A DNA stretch of 64,000 bases from Halanaerobium congolense (GTDB lineage Bacteria; Bacillota; Halanaerobiia; Halanaerobiales; Halanaerobiaceae), in contig NZ_SOEF01000001.1 of NCBI RefSeq assembly GCF_004366375.1, positions 62,001-126,000 of the forward strand, read 5' to 3'. The first letter of the stretch is position 1; each line of letters opens with the position of its first letter. A program made the translations under genes and the position numbers. This document shows positions 1 to 8,322 of the stretch, piece after piece. Below the pieces are notes generated by a model, which worked only from the letters and a program-made list of their open reading frames with translations, ran no database searches and had not been told where the DNA came from.

Positions 1-406
1 GTTCTCTAGGAATCCCATAAAATATAGGATTTAAAATCAAATTAGCTCCTGCCATTACAGCAGTCATTGCAATTGAACCAATAACCAGACCTTTGATAGC
101 ACCAAGCTTATTATGATGCTGCTGATAAAAATATCCGGCACACCCGGCAAATACACCGGTTGCTAAAAAATGCATAAAAGCTCCAAACGGACCTCCAAGA
201 CCTGTAAAAACAGCCATTAAAATTGATAAAATAAAAGTTGCTCCCAGTGCTGCGCCAGGGCCAAACAAAAATGCAATTATCAATATCGGAATATCTCCTG
301 GTTCATAAATTAAAAATGGTAAAAAGATCGGAAAACGAATCAGCAGCATTAAAACTAAAGAAAAAGCTGCTAGAACTGCGGTTGTAGTTATTTTTTTAGT
401 ATCCAT
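1..406 (-). CDS. ribU: ECF transporter S component, probable riboflavin transporter RibU (partial)
   Basis: This is the N-terminal 135 residues of a hydrophobic protein whose 3' part lies beyond the left edge of the window. It starts at ATG 404-406 behind a GAGGAG ribosome site. The visible part has several membrane segments, and an EPGDIPILI-like stretch after the first helix resembles the substrate-binding (S) subunits of energy-coupling-factor vitamin transporters. Riboflavin is assigned because an FMN riboswitch and terminator hairpin lie directly upstream. RibU proteins capture riboflavin and share the EcfA/A'/T energising module, which is not encoded here. The family call comes from sequence style; the substrate call rests mainly on the riboswitch. 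Confidence 0.82.
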   Translation of the reverse strand, partial: MDTKKITTTAVLAAFSLVLMLLIRFPIFLPFLIYEPGDIPILIIAFLFGPGAALGATFILSILMAVFTGLGGPFGAFMHFLATGVFAGCAGYFYQQHHNKLGAIKGLVIGSIAMTAVMAGANLILNPIFYGIPRE

Positions 407-447
407 TCTCTGTCTCCTCGTATATTTATTTATTATCTTCAATTTTG

Positions 448-480
448 GCAAAAAATTAACCCTGCTTAAAAAACAGGGCC
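448..480 (-). terminator. Riboswitch-associated intrinsic terminator
   Basis: A CCCTG/CAGGG hairpin (arms 460-464 and 474-478), extended by flanking bases, is followed on the minus strand by a T-rich run (449-459). It sits between the FMN aptamer and the ribU start codon, where an expression-platform terminator is expected. Premature termination when FMN is bound is inferred from the family. Confidence 0.65.
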
Positions 481-493
481 TCTAAATAATTTA

Positions 494-606
494 ATCTTCT
501 TTATTCCGGACTTTACCGTCGGTACTGGAATTTCACCAGTTCAGCTCAAGCTCGTGGACTATACCACCGGTTAGGATTTGCTAAAAGCTCACCATACCCT
601 GAAGAT
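494..606 (-). promoter_or_regulatory. FMN riboswitch (RFN element)
   Basis: Read on the minus strand, the segment has the conserved RFN blocks. The closing P1 helix is ATCTTC (601-606) with GAAGAT (494-499). Between them are AGGGTATGGTGA, ACCGGTGGTATAGTCCACGAGC, GGTGAAATTCCAGTACCGACGG and AGTCCGGA-like blocks in the usual order. The element binds FMN and controls riboflavin genes; here the regulated gene is the ECF transporter ribU. Recognition is by direct motif reading. Confidence 0.93.
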
Positions 607-626
607 AATATTTTATTGATATTTTA

Positions 627-655
627 ATTATAAGGAATAACTGCTGTAAAAGCAA
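627..655 (-). promoter_or_regulatory. Promoter for the FMN riboswitch-ribU transcript
   Basis: On the minus strand, TTGCTT (650-655) and a perfect TATAAT (627-632) are separated by 17 bases. This places transcription start about 15 nt before the aptamer. The site lies just beyond the stop codon of the SpoIID gene, so ribU is a separate unit. Confidence 0.6.
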
Positions 656-656
656 A

Positions 657-2786
657 TTATTTTTGTAAATTATAGTTAATTATTTCAACTCCGGGATAAA
701 AATGCTGAATAATCTCCCGATAATCCCAATCAGCTGCAGCCATTCCAGCAGAAGCAGATTGATCAAGTCCTAAATTGTGGCCCCAGCCTGATCCAAAAAC
801 AAGTAGTTCTTTTAAATAGCCATCTTTATCATAATGGCTGTTAAAATAAAAACGGCTGCTTTTTAAACCACCAAGAACTCTTCTAATCTGGGATACACTG
901 TAATTTTTTTCTGACTCTTCTCCATAAATTGTTAAAGAAGTTATTGTTCCACCTCGAGCCCGCTGATTAACTTCGATCCTTTTTATTTTATCTAAACCAC
1001 TGCGGTATTCGATTATTTCTGCAGGAACTTTTAGCTGCCAGCGGTAATTACTGCTGCCATAATCTTTAGAATATGATTCTGGAGCAGAAAAAAGCCACTG
1101 CTGCAGTTCTAAAGGAGTTAAAGGAAAATCATAGTTATCTTCCTTCATCTGATTTGAGCCCCTAAGATAAGGTAAGTCTGCTGACCAAATTTGATCACTG
1201 CGCTCAGTATAACCGCCACTATTGCTGCTGAAAACCGCCTCAATAATTCGGCCTTCATAAACTGCAGTTTCTCCCTGGGTCTCCAATACAGCTTCAGTAG
1301 TCCGCTGATCCTCACTTATAATTCCATTATAAGCGGCACAGTGAACACTGGAACAGAGATCATATCCCTCTCTGCTGTGGCGTCCTAAATTATTTAAGGT
1401 ATAACTTCTTGCTGCTATTGCCTGAGCTTTCAATGCTTCTTCAGGCCAGCTGGCATAAATTTCAGAAGGAACTACAGAAATCAAATATGAAGTTAATTCT
1501 ACCTGATTTATTAAAGTAAAATTATCTCCTTCACCTTTAATAATCATATTACCTCTATATTGTCTATTACCACTTCCCTGCCAGAAATATCCCTGACCAT
1601 AGTTGATATTATAAACATAAAATGAAGAGTTTTCCTGACTGCTGTAAAGCTGATATTCTAATTTCGAGTCACCAAGTTTAATTTTTTGATCACGACTGCT
1701 GATATAAATTGATTCATTATCAAGCTCCAATAAATAATTTTCTTTAGCCCTACCTTTAAATATTATTCTTCCCTGATAAATAATAGCAAAGGGATCCGAA
1801 TACTGAAAAAGTAAGTGTTCATTAGCTTCCTGCAGCCCTATTCTTAACATCTCTATTTTTTTCTGATTTTTAAGTTTTTGCGGCTCCTGCCAGGAAGCTT
1901 CCAAACCAAAAGGGTCAACTTCTTCAGGCTGATCTAAATCTTCTGTTTTTTGTTTTAAGTTCGGATATTTTTCCTGATAAAAGTTAATTTTTTGATAGGC
2001 CAGCTCTTCAAACCACCCATAATTTAGTGCTCGCTGCCAGTGATTATAAGCTTTTATTTCTTCACCTGATTTTTCCAGCATTTGAGCCATGTCCTTATAG
2101 AGATAACTCTGGGATCTATTTGCCTGATATGCACTTTCATAATCATTAAAGGCTGCAGAATAATTTTTTTGAAGTTTATTTAATTCAGCCCTAAGCAGAT
2201 AAAATTCTGAAGTACTCCCATTTAAATCACTAAGTTCTGCTAAATATTTTTGAACTTTCTCATAATTTTCTAGTTCTAAATTATTCTTGACTAGATAATA
2301 ATATTTTTGAAAAATAAAATTATCAGATTCAGTTTCTGAATTTAGCTGCTTATTTTCATCATTTTTATTAATTTTGGTTTCTAAAATATAATTTGAGGCT
2401 AGATTATTATTTAACTCATAGAAATTAACAGCTAAATTTAAATAATCATGCTTATTTTGACTTAAAATAGAAGTCTCAAGTAAAACTCTATTTTCCTCTC
2501 TTAATTTATTTTGATCACTATAAACTACTGCTAAATTTCTCCTGCTTTCTAAATTATAGGGAGCAAGTTCAATTATCTGCTGATAATAATACTCTGCAGA
2601 TTGATAATTAGCCTCATAAAAAGCTTCTTTTGCTAATTTGAAAAATTCTTCAATGTTCCTATCTCTGCTCTCCTGGGCCAGCATTATAGTCTTTTTGGTT
2701 CCTTCTTCATAAAAATAATCAAAAACTGGAATTAAAATCCCCAAAAGGAGAGCAGAAATAATTATTAATCTAAAAACTTTTTTCAT
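657..2786 (-). CDS. SpoIID/LytB-domain protein with N-terminal TPR repeats
   Basis: A 709-residue envelope protein. Residues about 5-22 are a hydrophobic signal/anchor. Residues about 30-300 are TPR-like helical repeats (NLESRRNLAVVYSDQ, YQSAEYYYQQII). The C-terminal ~300 residues are a SpoIID/LytB domain with the typical VVPSEIYASWPEEALKAQA and AARSYTLNN motifs and a GWGHNLGLDQ end block. SpoIID-type domains act on peptidoglycan: SpoIID is a lytic transglycosylase, and LytB is an amidase enhancer. Start: the upstream TTG at 2795 overlaps the AGGAGT ribosome site, so ATG 2784-2786, 8 nt after it, is preferred. The gene follows phoH by 17 bases, probably in one operon. It is longer than sporulation SpoIID (~340 aa), so a vegetative wall role is likely; that is inference. 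Confidence 0.85.
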   Translation of the reverse strand: MKKVFRLIIISALLLGILIPVFDYFYEEGTKKTIMLAQESRDRNIEEFFKLAKEAFYEANYQSAEYYYQQIIELAPYNLESRRNLAVVYSDQNKLREENRVLLETSILSQNKHDYLNLAVNFYELNNNLASNYILETKINKNDENKQLNSETESDNFIFQKYYYLVKNNLELENYEKVQKYLAELSDLNGSTSEFYLLRAELNKLQKNYSAAFNDYESAYQANRSQSYLYKDMAQMLEKSGEEIKAYNHWQRALNYGWFEELAYQKINFYQEKYPNLKQKTEDLDQPEEVDPFGLEASWQEPQKLKNQKKIEMLRIGLQEANEHLLFQYSDPFAIIYQGRIIFKGRAKENYLLELDNESIYISSRDQKIKLGDSKLEYQLYSSQENSSFYVYNINYGQGYFWQGSGNRQYRGNMIIKGEGDNFTLINQVELTSYLISVVPSEIYASWPEEALKAQAIAARSYTLNNLGRHSREGYDLCSSVHCAAYNGIISEDQRTTEAVLETQGETAVYEGRIIEAVFSSNSGGYTERSDQIWSADLPYLRGSNQMKEDNYDFPLTPLELQQWLFSAPESYSKDYGSSNYRWQLKVPAEIIEYRSGLDKIKRIEVNQRARGGTITSLTIYGEESEKNYSVSQIRRVLGGLKSSRFYFNSHYDKDGYLKELLVFGSGWGHNLGLDQSASAGMAAADWDYREIIQHFYPGVEIINYNLQK

Positions 2787-2803
2787 TAAATACAACTCCT
2801 AGT

Positions 2804-4126
2804 TTAAAGAAGGTTACTAGCAATTTCAGCCAGCTCTGATCTTTCACCCTCTTTTAACATAATATGACCGGCAATTTTTTGGTCATGAAATTTATGAGCC
2901 AGATAATTCAAACCATTTTTATGGAAATTTAAATAAGGATTATCTATCTGGAAGGGGTCTCCCGTAAAAATTAATTTTGAACCCTCTCCAGCTCTGGTTA
3001 CAATTGTTTTTACTTCATGTAAAGATAAATTTTGAGCCTCATCTATTACAATAAACTGATCAGGTACTGAACGACCTCTAATATAGGTCAGAGCTTCAAC
3101 CTGAATTAAATCTTTATCCAATAATTTTTGATAAGCATACATTGCATCTTTATTACGATGGACTATAAAATCTAAATTATCAAAAATAGGTTTCATCCAG
3201 GGACCCATCTTCTCTTCTACATCTCCCGGCAGAAATCCAAGTTCTTTTCCCATTGGTTGAATTGGTCTGGCTACAAGCAGTTTTGAAAAAGACTGCTCAT
3301 CAACTACTTTTGCAAGACCAGCAGCGAGTGCCAGTAAAGTTTTACCTGTCCCTGCTTTACCAGACATTGTCACTAATTTTATTTCATCATCAAGCAGCAG
3401 CTCCATAGCCATCTGCTGTTCTCTATTTCTGGCTCTAATTTTGGCAGGCTGACTCTTATTATAGCGAAGAGGTACCAGGTTTTCACCATCAAAACGGGCC
3501 AGAGCAGTATTTTTATTGCGGTCATCTGCTGTTAACTGAACAAATTCATTCGGATATAGAGAATCATCAAGTTGATTAAGCTCCGATAAAGAAATCTTTT
3601 CTTCTTCGTAAAATTTATTAATTAGATCTGCACCACACATTATTTCTTTAAAACCTGAATAAATTTCTTCTTCTTTTAGGCGGCTAGAACTATGCTCTTC
3701 AGCCTCTAAGCCATAGGCATCACAGATTAAACGCATATTAATATCATCAGAAATCATAATAACTTTACGGTCTGCATTTTCTTTTTTTATTTCGTTTTTT
3801 AGATGAATAGCAGTAGAAATAATCCGGTTATCCATCTTGCTGGAACTTAAACCGCGGGGAAGCTCTAATTTACCATTGATTATAATTTTAACTGTACCAC
3901 CTGAGTCTAATTCCACACCATCATGAAGATTACCACTCTCTCTAATTTCTTCTAAAATCCTGGAACTTTCACGAGCATTGTAACCTAAATCAGAGCTTTT
4001 GGTTTTTAAATTATCAATTTCTTCTAAAACAGCGAGTGGAATAACAACATCATTATCCTCAAAACTATAAATAGCACGAGGGTCATTCAGAAGTACATTT
4101 GTATCTAAAACAAATATTTTTTTCAT
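2804..4126 (-). CDS. PIN domain-PhoH ATPase fusion (PhoH2 type)
   Basis: The 440-residue protein opens with a PIN nuclease domain (FVLDTNVLLNDP, first acidic residue in LDTN; further acidic residues near MISDDINMR). It ends with a PhoH-type P-loop ATPase carrying Walker A (GKAGTGKT) and Walker B (FIVIDEAQN). PhoH2 proteins couple ATP hydrolysis to RNA unwinding and PIN-mediated RNA cleavage; the closest well-known layout is Bacillus YlaK. A strong GGGAGG ribosome site precedes ATG 4124-4126. It lies 18 bases after nth and 17 before the SpoIID gene, which suggests co-transcription. Length and architecture are normal for the family. The physiological RNA target is not known from sequence. Confidence 0.92.
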   Translation of the reverse strand: MKKIFVLDTNVLLNDPRAIYSFEDNDVVIPLAVLEEIDNLKTKSSDLGYNARESSRILEEIRESGNLHDGVELDSGGTVKIIINGKLELPRGLSSSKMDNRIISTAIHLKNEIKKENADRKVIMISDDINMRLICDAYGLEAEEHSSSRLKEEEIYSGFKEIMCGADLINKFYEEEKISLSELNQLDDSLYPNEFVQLTADDRNKNTALARFDGENLVPLRYNKSQPAKIRARNREQQMAMELLLDDEIKLVTMSGKAGTGKTLLALAAGLAKVVDEQSFSKLLVARPIQPMGKELGFLPGDVEEKMGPWMKPIFDNLDFIVHRNKDAMYAYQKLLDKDLIQVEALTYIRGRSVPDQFIVIDEAQNLSLHEVKTIVTRAGEGSKLIFTGDPFQIDNPYLNFHKNGLNYLAHKFHDQKIAGHIMLKEGERSELAEIASNLL

Positions 4127-4144
4127 TTTGCTTCCTCCCTCAAA

Positions 4145-4789
4145 TTAATTATTTTGATAATATCTGCAGATATGACTGGCAAAACAATTTTTACAATCTG
4201 GATTTTGTGCCTTACATATTGCTCGACCGTGATCAATTAACCAGTGATGGAAATCTATCCAATATTTTTTTGGAATTAATTTAGTTAATTCTTTTTCTGT
4301 CTGGTTAACATTTTTGCCGCTGCTTAAACCAAGACGCTCTGAAACTCTAAATACATGAGTATCCACCGGAAAAGCAGCCTTATAAAAAGCGTTGGCTAAA
4401 ACTACATTAGCAGTCTTACGTCCAACACCTGCTAATTTAAGCAGTTCCTTTCTAGTTGATGGTACTTCTCCCCCAAAATCATCAATTAACATTCGGCAGG
4501 TCTTTAAAATATATTTAGTTTTATTCCTATAAAGACCGATACTATTAATTTTTTCTTCTAACTCTTTTTGACTAAGCTTTAACACCGCTTTAGGAGTATT
4601 ATACTCTTTAAAAAGCTCTTTAGTAACTTTATTAACCTGAACATCTGTCGTTTGAGCTGATAAGATTGTTGCAATTAAAAGCTCAAAAGATGAGTTGTGT
4701 TCTAACGCCGTTCCCGGTTCAGGATAATGTTTAGAAAATAGTTCAACTAATTCTTCTACTTTTTCTCTTTTATTTATTTTTTTAGTCAA
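4145..4789 (-). CDS. nth: Endonuclease III (DNA glycosylase/AP lyase)
   Basis: Base-excision repair enzyme removing oxidised pyrimidines. The 214-residue product has the helix-hairpin-helix LAGVGRKTANVV, the following VDTHVFRVSERLGL with the catalytic Asp, a Lys in the preceding GLYRNKTKYI region, and the C-terminal 4Fe-4S motif C-x6-C-x2-C-x5-C (CKAQNPDCKNCFASHIC). Start: the longest frame begins at 4825, but a perfect AGGAGG (4797-4802) lies 7 nt before TTG 4787-4789. That start gives the normal family length, so it is preferred. It is first in a minus-strand run with phoH and the SpoIID gene. Confidence 0.95.
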   Translation of the reverse strand: MTKKINKREKVEELVELFSKHYPEPGTALEHNSSFELLIATILSAQTTDVQVNKVTKELFKEYNTPKAVLKLSQKELEEKINSIGLYRNKTKYILKTCRMLIDDFGGEVPSTRKELLKLAGVGRKTANVVLANAFYKAAFPVDTHVFRVSERLGLSSGKNVNQTEKELTKLIPKKYWIDFHHWLIDHGRAICKAQNPDCKNCFASHICRYYQNN

Positions 4790-4969
4790 ATTTCTACCTC
4801 CTCTAAGCACCATTCTTAATACCATTTTACTCTATATTTTAGCAAAAATAAAGCTAAACCAATAATTCTGATAAATGTTCATAGTATCTAGACATAGCAA
4901 TTAATTAATGATAGTATAATAAAAAGTGTGGACAAAGTTTAGCTAATTAGGTTCATATAATTTTGTTGA

Positions 4970-4997
4970 AAATATAATGTTAAAAATATAATGTTAA
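4970..4997 (+). repeat. 14-bp tandem repeat carrying two TATAAT boxes upstream of the nucleotidase gene
   Basis: The unit AAATATAATGTTAA occurs twice head to tail (4970-4983 and 4984-4997). Each copy holds TATAAT (4973-4978 and 4987-4992). A TTGTTG at 4963-4968 sits 18 bases before the second box, so this is probably the promoter region of the plus-strand gene at 5028. The duplication is directly visible; promoter function is inferred. Confidence 0.5.
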
Positions 4998-5027
4998 AAA
5001 GTTTAATTTATAAATGAGGTGTTAATT

Positions 5028-5627
5028 ATGAAATACAATTTTGGTATTGATATTGATGGAGTTTTAACTGATGAAGGACCGGATAATAACAGTATCTGGC
5101 AGCAAAAAATGAATGAATTTTTTGATCGCGAAATTACTCTAAAAGAATATACTTATGATCTAGCAGAGGCTTTTGCAATCAACAATCAGGAATTAAATGA
5201 GTTTATTCAGGCAAAAATAGAAGATGTATACAGCAGTGTTCAACCAGCGGCTGAGGCCAAAGAGATACTGAATGAACTATATCAGGAAGGTCACCGCTTA
5301 ATCTTAATCACAGCCCGCCATGAAGAACATCGTCCTCTAACTGAAAAATGGTTAGCTAAACATGGGATTCCCTATCATGAGCTGCATCATGAGCATAATA
5401 AGGCTCCCTTAGCTGTTAAAAAAAATATTTCTTTATTTATTGATGATAAGAAAGAAAACGCACTAGAGATTGCAGCTAAGGATATTCCGGTTTTCCTGGT
5501 CAGTAAGTATCATAACTATGATTTTGATGGTAACAGTAAAATCACTAAGGTTAATAACTGGGATGAGATTAGAAAAAATATAAAGCTATTTCTCTCTAAA
5601 AACGCTCATGCCGGTAAACTCTCTTAA
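5028..5627 (+). CDS. HAD-family 5'-nucleotidase-like protein (NT5C/YqfW type)
   Basis: A 199-residue HAD-superfamily phosphatase. Motif I is IDIDGVLTDE near the N terminus. A LITARHEEHR block corresponds to motif II. SLFIDDKKENALEI is the C-terminal acidic motif. The pattern matches the deoxy-(pyrimidine) 5'-nucleotidase C-type family that includes Bacillus YqfW; the actual substrate cannot be read from the sequence. Start is ATG 5028-5030, 7 nt after GAGGT; the upstream GTG at 5019 overlaps that ribosome site. It is the only plus-strand gene in the first 35 kb. Its last 42 bases overlap the 3' end of the convergent nucleoside kinase gene. Confidence 0.75.
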   Translation: MKYNFGIDIDGVLTDEGPDNNSIWQQKMNEFFDREITLKEYTYDLAEAFAINNQELNEFIQAKIEDVYSSVQPAAEAKEILNELYQEGHRLILITARHEEHRPLTEKWLAKHGIPYHELHHEHNKAPLAVKKNISLFIDDKKENALEIAAKDIPVFLVSKYHNYDFDGNSKITKVNNWDEIRKNIKLFLSKNAHAGKLS

Positions 5628-7235
5628 AATTGAGGTAAATGGAACTTCATTATCAGGTATAGCTTTAAAATTACTCAGAATTTCAAGCAGCCGTTGTGCC
5701 TGATGATAATTTTTATTTGTTTTATCTATCTGTTTTAATAAGGGCTCAACATAATTTTTTAAGACAGATAGTTCATAGATTAAAGCAGAATTAAACATCA
5801 CATCTGCATTTTCCTGATAAGGAAAAATATTTTCTTCCTCACCCCGACGAACACTCTGCCATAAATTTAAAGTATCGGCAGCTGATAAACCTCGATATTG
5901 ATTATCTCTTACAACTCTCCTAATTAAACGAGTATCTGTTGTTGGAATCCTATTATGACAGTCAATATTCAGCTGAGTTAGAGCACTAATATAAATTTTG
6001 AATTTTAAATCCTGAGGAATTACTTCGGTCATTATATCATTAAGACCATGAATCCCCTCAATTAAGATTGGCTGATCATCATCCAATTTTAAAAACTTAC
6101 CGCTGTTTTCTCTAATTCCTTTTTCAAAATTAAATTTTGGCAGCTCAACCTCTTCTCCCTGGATCAGCTGTAAAAGATGGTTATTAAACAATTCTAAATT
6201 TATTGCTTCAATTGATTCAAAATCAGGTTCTCCATTTTCGTCAAGTGGAGTATTTTCTCGATTAACGAAGTAATCATCACCCGAAATTTGAACTGGTCTT
6301 AAACCATTAATTTTTAATTGAGTTGATAAACGATGAGTAAAGGTTGTTTTACCAGAGGAACTTGGTCCGGCAATTAAAATTATTTTATTTCTGGGCATCC
6401 CACTTTTAATTCGATCTGCTATTTCTGCAATTTTTTTCTCGTGTAAGGCTTCTGCAATTCTAATTAATTCATTGTATTCGTTGGCTTCAATACACTGATT
6501 TAATTCTGCAACATTATTAACACCTAAAATTTTCCCAAGCCGTTCATATTCTAAAAATACATTTGCAAGTTTTGGCTGTTCTTTAAATTTAGGAAGCTCT
6601 TTATTAGTAAAAAATTTTGGAAAAAGCAGTACAAATCCTGGAATCCTTAAATGTAAATCAAATTTTTTTAAATATGAAGTTGAAGGAACCATATTGTAGT
6701 AAAAATAGTCATAGTAACCATCTAATTCATATAAAGTATAATAATCCTTGTCCTGCTGCTCCAGCAGCTCTCGCCTGAAAGCACAGTTTTCCTGAGCAAT
6801 TATTTCTAAAACTTTTTCTTTTTTTAATTTATGTTTTTTAATTTTATAATCAGCATCAATTATCTCCTGCATTCTTATTTTTAGCTTATTTAAATCACTT
6901 TTGCTCAAACTTGGCTTATTTTCCAGTTCACAATAAATCCCATTGCTAATTGAAATTTCAATTTTTAAAATAGTTTCTGGAAATAATTCATAAATTGCCT
7001 TTGCCATTACAAAATAGAGACTTCTTCTGTAAATTCTATTTCCTAATTCTGAGGCAATATTAACTGTTTTCAGTTCAGCGTCTCGATCAAGTTCTTCGGT
7101 TAAATCATAAACTTCATTTTCAATAATAACAGCCATTATATCTTTTTTGTTTTCAAGGCTGGTTTCAGCTATTATATTTTCGATACTGCTTTTTTCAATA
7201 ACTTTCAGTTTTTCATTGTCCACTTTAAGATCCAT
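5586..7235 (-). CDS. Uridine kinase-like nucleoside kinase with ThrRS-like N-terminal domains
   Basis: The 549-residue protein has an N-terminal half resembling the TGS and second additional domains of threonyl-tRNA synthetase (VYDLTEELDRDAEL, then a YFVMAKAIYELFPE segment). Its C-terminal half is a P-loop kinase of the uridine kinase/phosphoribulokinase family with Walker A GPSSSGKTTF and a following ISGDDYFVNRENTP motif. This architecture is a recognised family in Thermotogae and Firmicutes, usually named nucleoside kinase or Udk-like. Nucleoside phosphorylation is inferred. ATG 7233-7235 follows GAGGAGG. The start overlaps the end of queG by 11 bases, suggesting translational coupling. Its 3' end overlaps the convergent nucleotidase by 42 bases. 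Confidence 0.85.
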   Translation of the reverse strand: MDLKVDNEKLKVIEKSSIENIIAETSLENKKDIMAVIIENEVYDLTEELDRDAELKTVNIASELGNRIYRRSLYFVMAKAIYELFPETILKIEISISNGIYCELENKPSLSKSDLNKLKIRMQEIIDADYKIKKHKLKKEKVLEIIAQENCAFRRELLEQQDKDYYTLYELDGYYDYFYYNMVPSTSYLKKFDLHLRIPGFVLLFPKFFTNKELPKFKEQPKLANVFLEYERLGKILGVNNVAELNQCIEANEYNELIRIAEALHEKKIAEIADRIKSGMPRNKIILIAGPSSSGKTTFTHRLSTQLKINGLRPVQISGDDYFVNRENTPLDENGEPDFESIEAINLELFNNHLLQLIQGEEVELPKFNFEKGIRENSGKFLKLDDDQPILIEGIHGLNDIMTEVIPQDLKFKIYISALTQLNIDCHNRIPTTDTRLIRRVVRDNQYRGLSAADTLNLWQSVRRGEEENIFPYQENADVMFNSALIYELSVLKNYVEPLLKQIDKTNKNYHQAQRLLEILSNFKAIPDNEVPFTSILREFTGMSVFREK

Positions 7236-8322
7236 TATTATCCTCCTCTGAAACTAAAATCTTCTTTATTTTATTTTTATATTCACTATTTTGTTCCTGA
7301 TTGAGATATTCTTTTACAATCTTTTTCGCCTTTTTGAAATCAATTTTAAGCAGAGAATAAGCTGCATAATAACGAATTATCGGAGAATTATCATTTAATT
7401 TTTGTTTAATTTTATTAAAAAATCTTTTTTCTTTTAAATTAGCTGCTGCCAGCATTGCATTACGAAGTAAAATTCTGCTGCCCCTCCAAGTTACAGCTGT
7501 ATTATCTAATTCTGCAGGCACTTCTTTGCTTTCTAAATTAAGAAAATATTCTAGATTTTTATTAAAAAATTGAAGTTTTTTGGCTGCAGAGGCTTTACTT
7601 TTCTTATTATAAGGACAGACATCTTTACAATCATCACAACCCCAGATATGGTGGCCAATTTTTTTAATTTCTGATTCTGTAAGTATTCCTTTTTTTTGAG
7701 TTAAATAAGCAGTACAATCCTCAGCAGCCAGCAGATTAGCTTCTTTAAGTGCCTGAACCTGACAGCTTTCAAGACAGAGTCTGCAGCTGCCGCAGTCAAG
7801 ATCTAAAGGCTGATCTACTGCTATTTCTAAATCTGTAAAAATCTCTCCTAAAAATAAATTTGAGCCTAGCTTAGGGTTAATTAAAAGAGTGTTTTTGCCG
7901 ATAAAACCAAGACCAGCTTTTTGGGCTAAAGCTTTTTCTAAAAATGGTGCCTGATCAACAAATATTTTATAGTTAAAACTGTAGTTTAATTTTTGCTGCA
8001 GTCGGGATGCCAGTTTTTCTAATTTATTTTCCAGATAGCTGTGATAATCCTCTACAGTTACATAATTAGATAAAAAAAGGTTAGCTTCATTATGATTATA
8101 ACTAACTGCAGCTGCAATAATTGATTTTAAGTTAGGAAAGTGCAGAACCGGTGTTGTCAGTTCTTCAAGATTCTGATTAGCAAATGGTTGGGGCCAGAAT
8201 TGACCCTGACTTCTTTCTTTTAAAATTTCAAACTCTGTTTCCAACTTTTGATTATCGGTAACCCTACAGATATCAATATTTAACTCAGCAGCACATTCTT
8301 TAACCAGTTTATTAATCTGCAT
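7225..8322 (-). CDS. queG: Epoxyqueuosine reductase
   Basis: Last step of queuosine tRNA modification: reduction of epoxyqueuosine in the anticodon loop, using a cobalamin cofactor and two 4Fe-4S clusters. In the 365-residue product the cluster ligands are visible as CGSCRLCLESC and, further on, CDDCKDVCPYNKK. The motif KAGLGFIGKNTLLINPKLGS is typical of the family. A C-terminal HEAT-like segment (SPIIRYYAAYSLLKI) is also typical. Start is ATG 8320-8322 after AAGGAG. The gene overlaps both neighbours by 11 bases, consistent with one operon with the MFS gene and the nucleoside kinase. No other queuosine genes are in the window. Confidence 0.93.
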   Translation of the reverse strand: MQINKLVKECAAELNIDICRVTDNQKLETEFEILKERSQGQFWPQPFANQNLEELTTPVLHFPNLKSIIAAAVSYNHNEANLFLSNYVTVEDYHSYLENKLEKLASRLQQKLNYSFNYKIFVDQAPFLEKALAQKAGLGFIGKNTLLINPKLGSNLFLGEIFTDLEIAVDQPLDLDCGSCRLCLESCQVQALKEANLLAAEDCTAYLTQKKGILTESEIKKIGHHIWGCDDCKDVCPYNKKSKASAAKKLQFFNKNLEYFLNLESKEVPAELDNTAVTWRGSRILLRNAMLAAANLKEKRFFNKIKQKLNDNSPIIRYYAAYSLLKIDFKKAKKIVKEYLNQEQNSEYKNKIKKILVSEEDNNGS

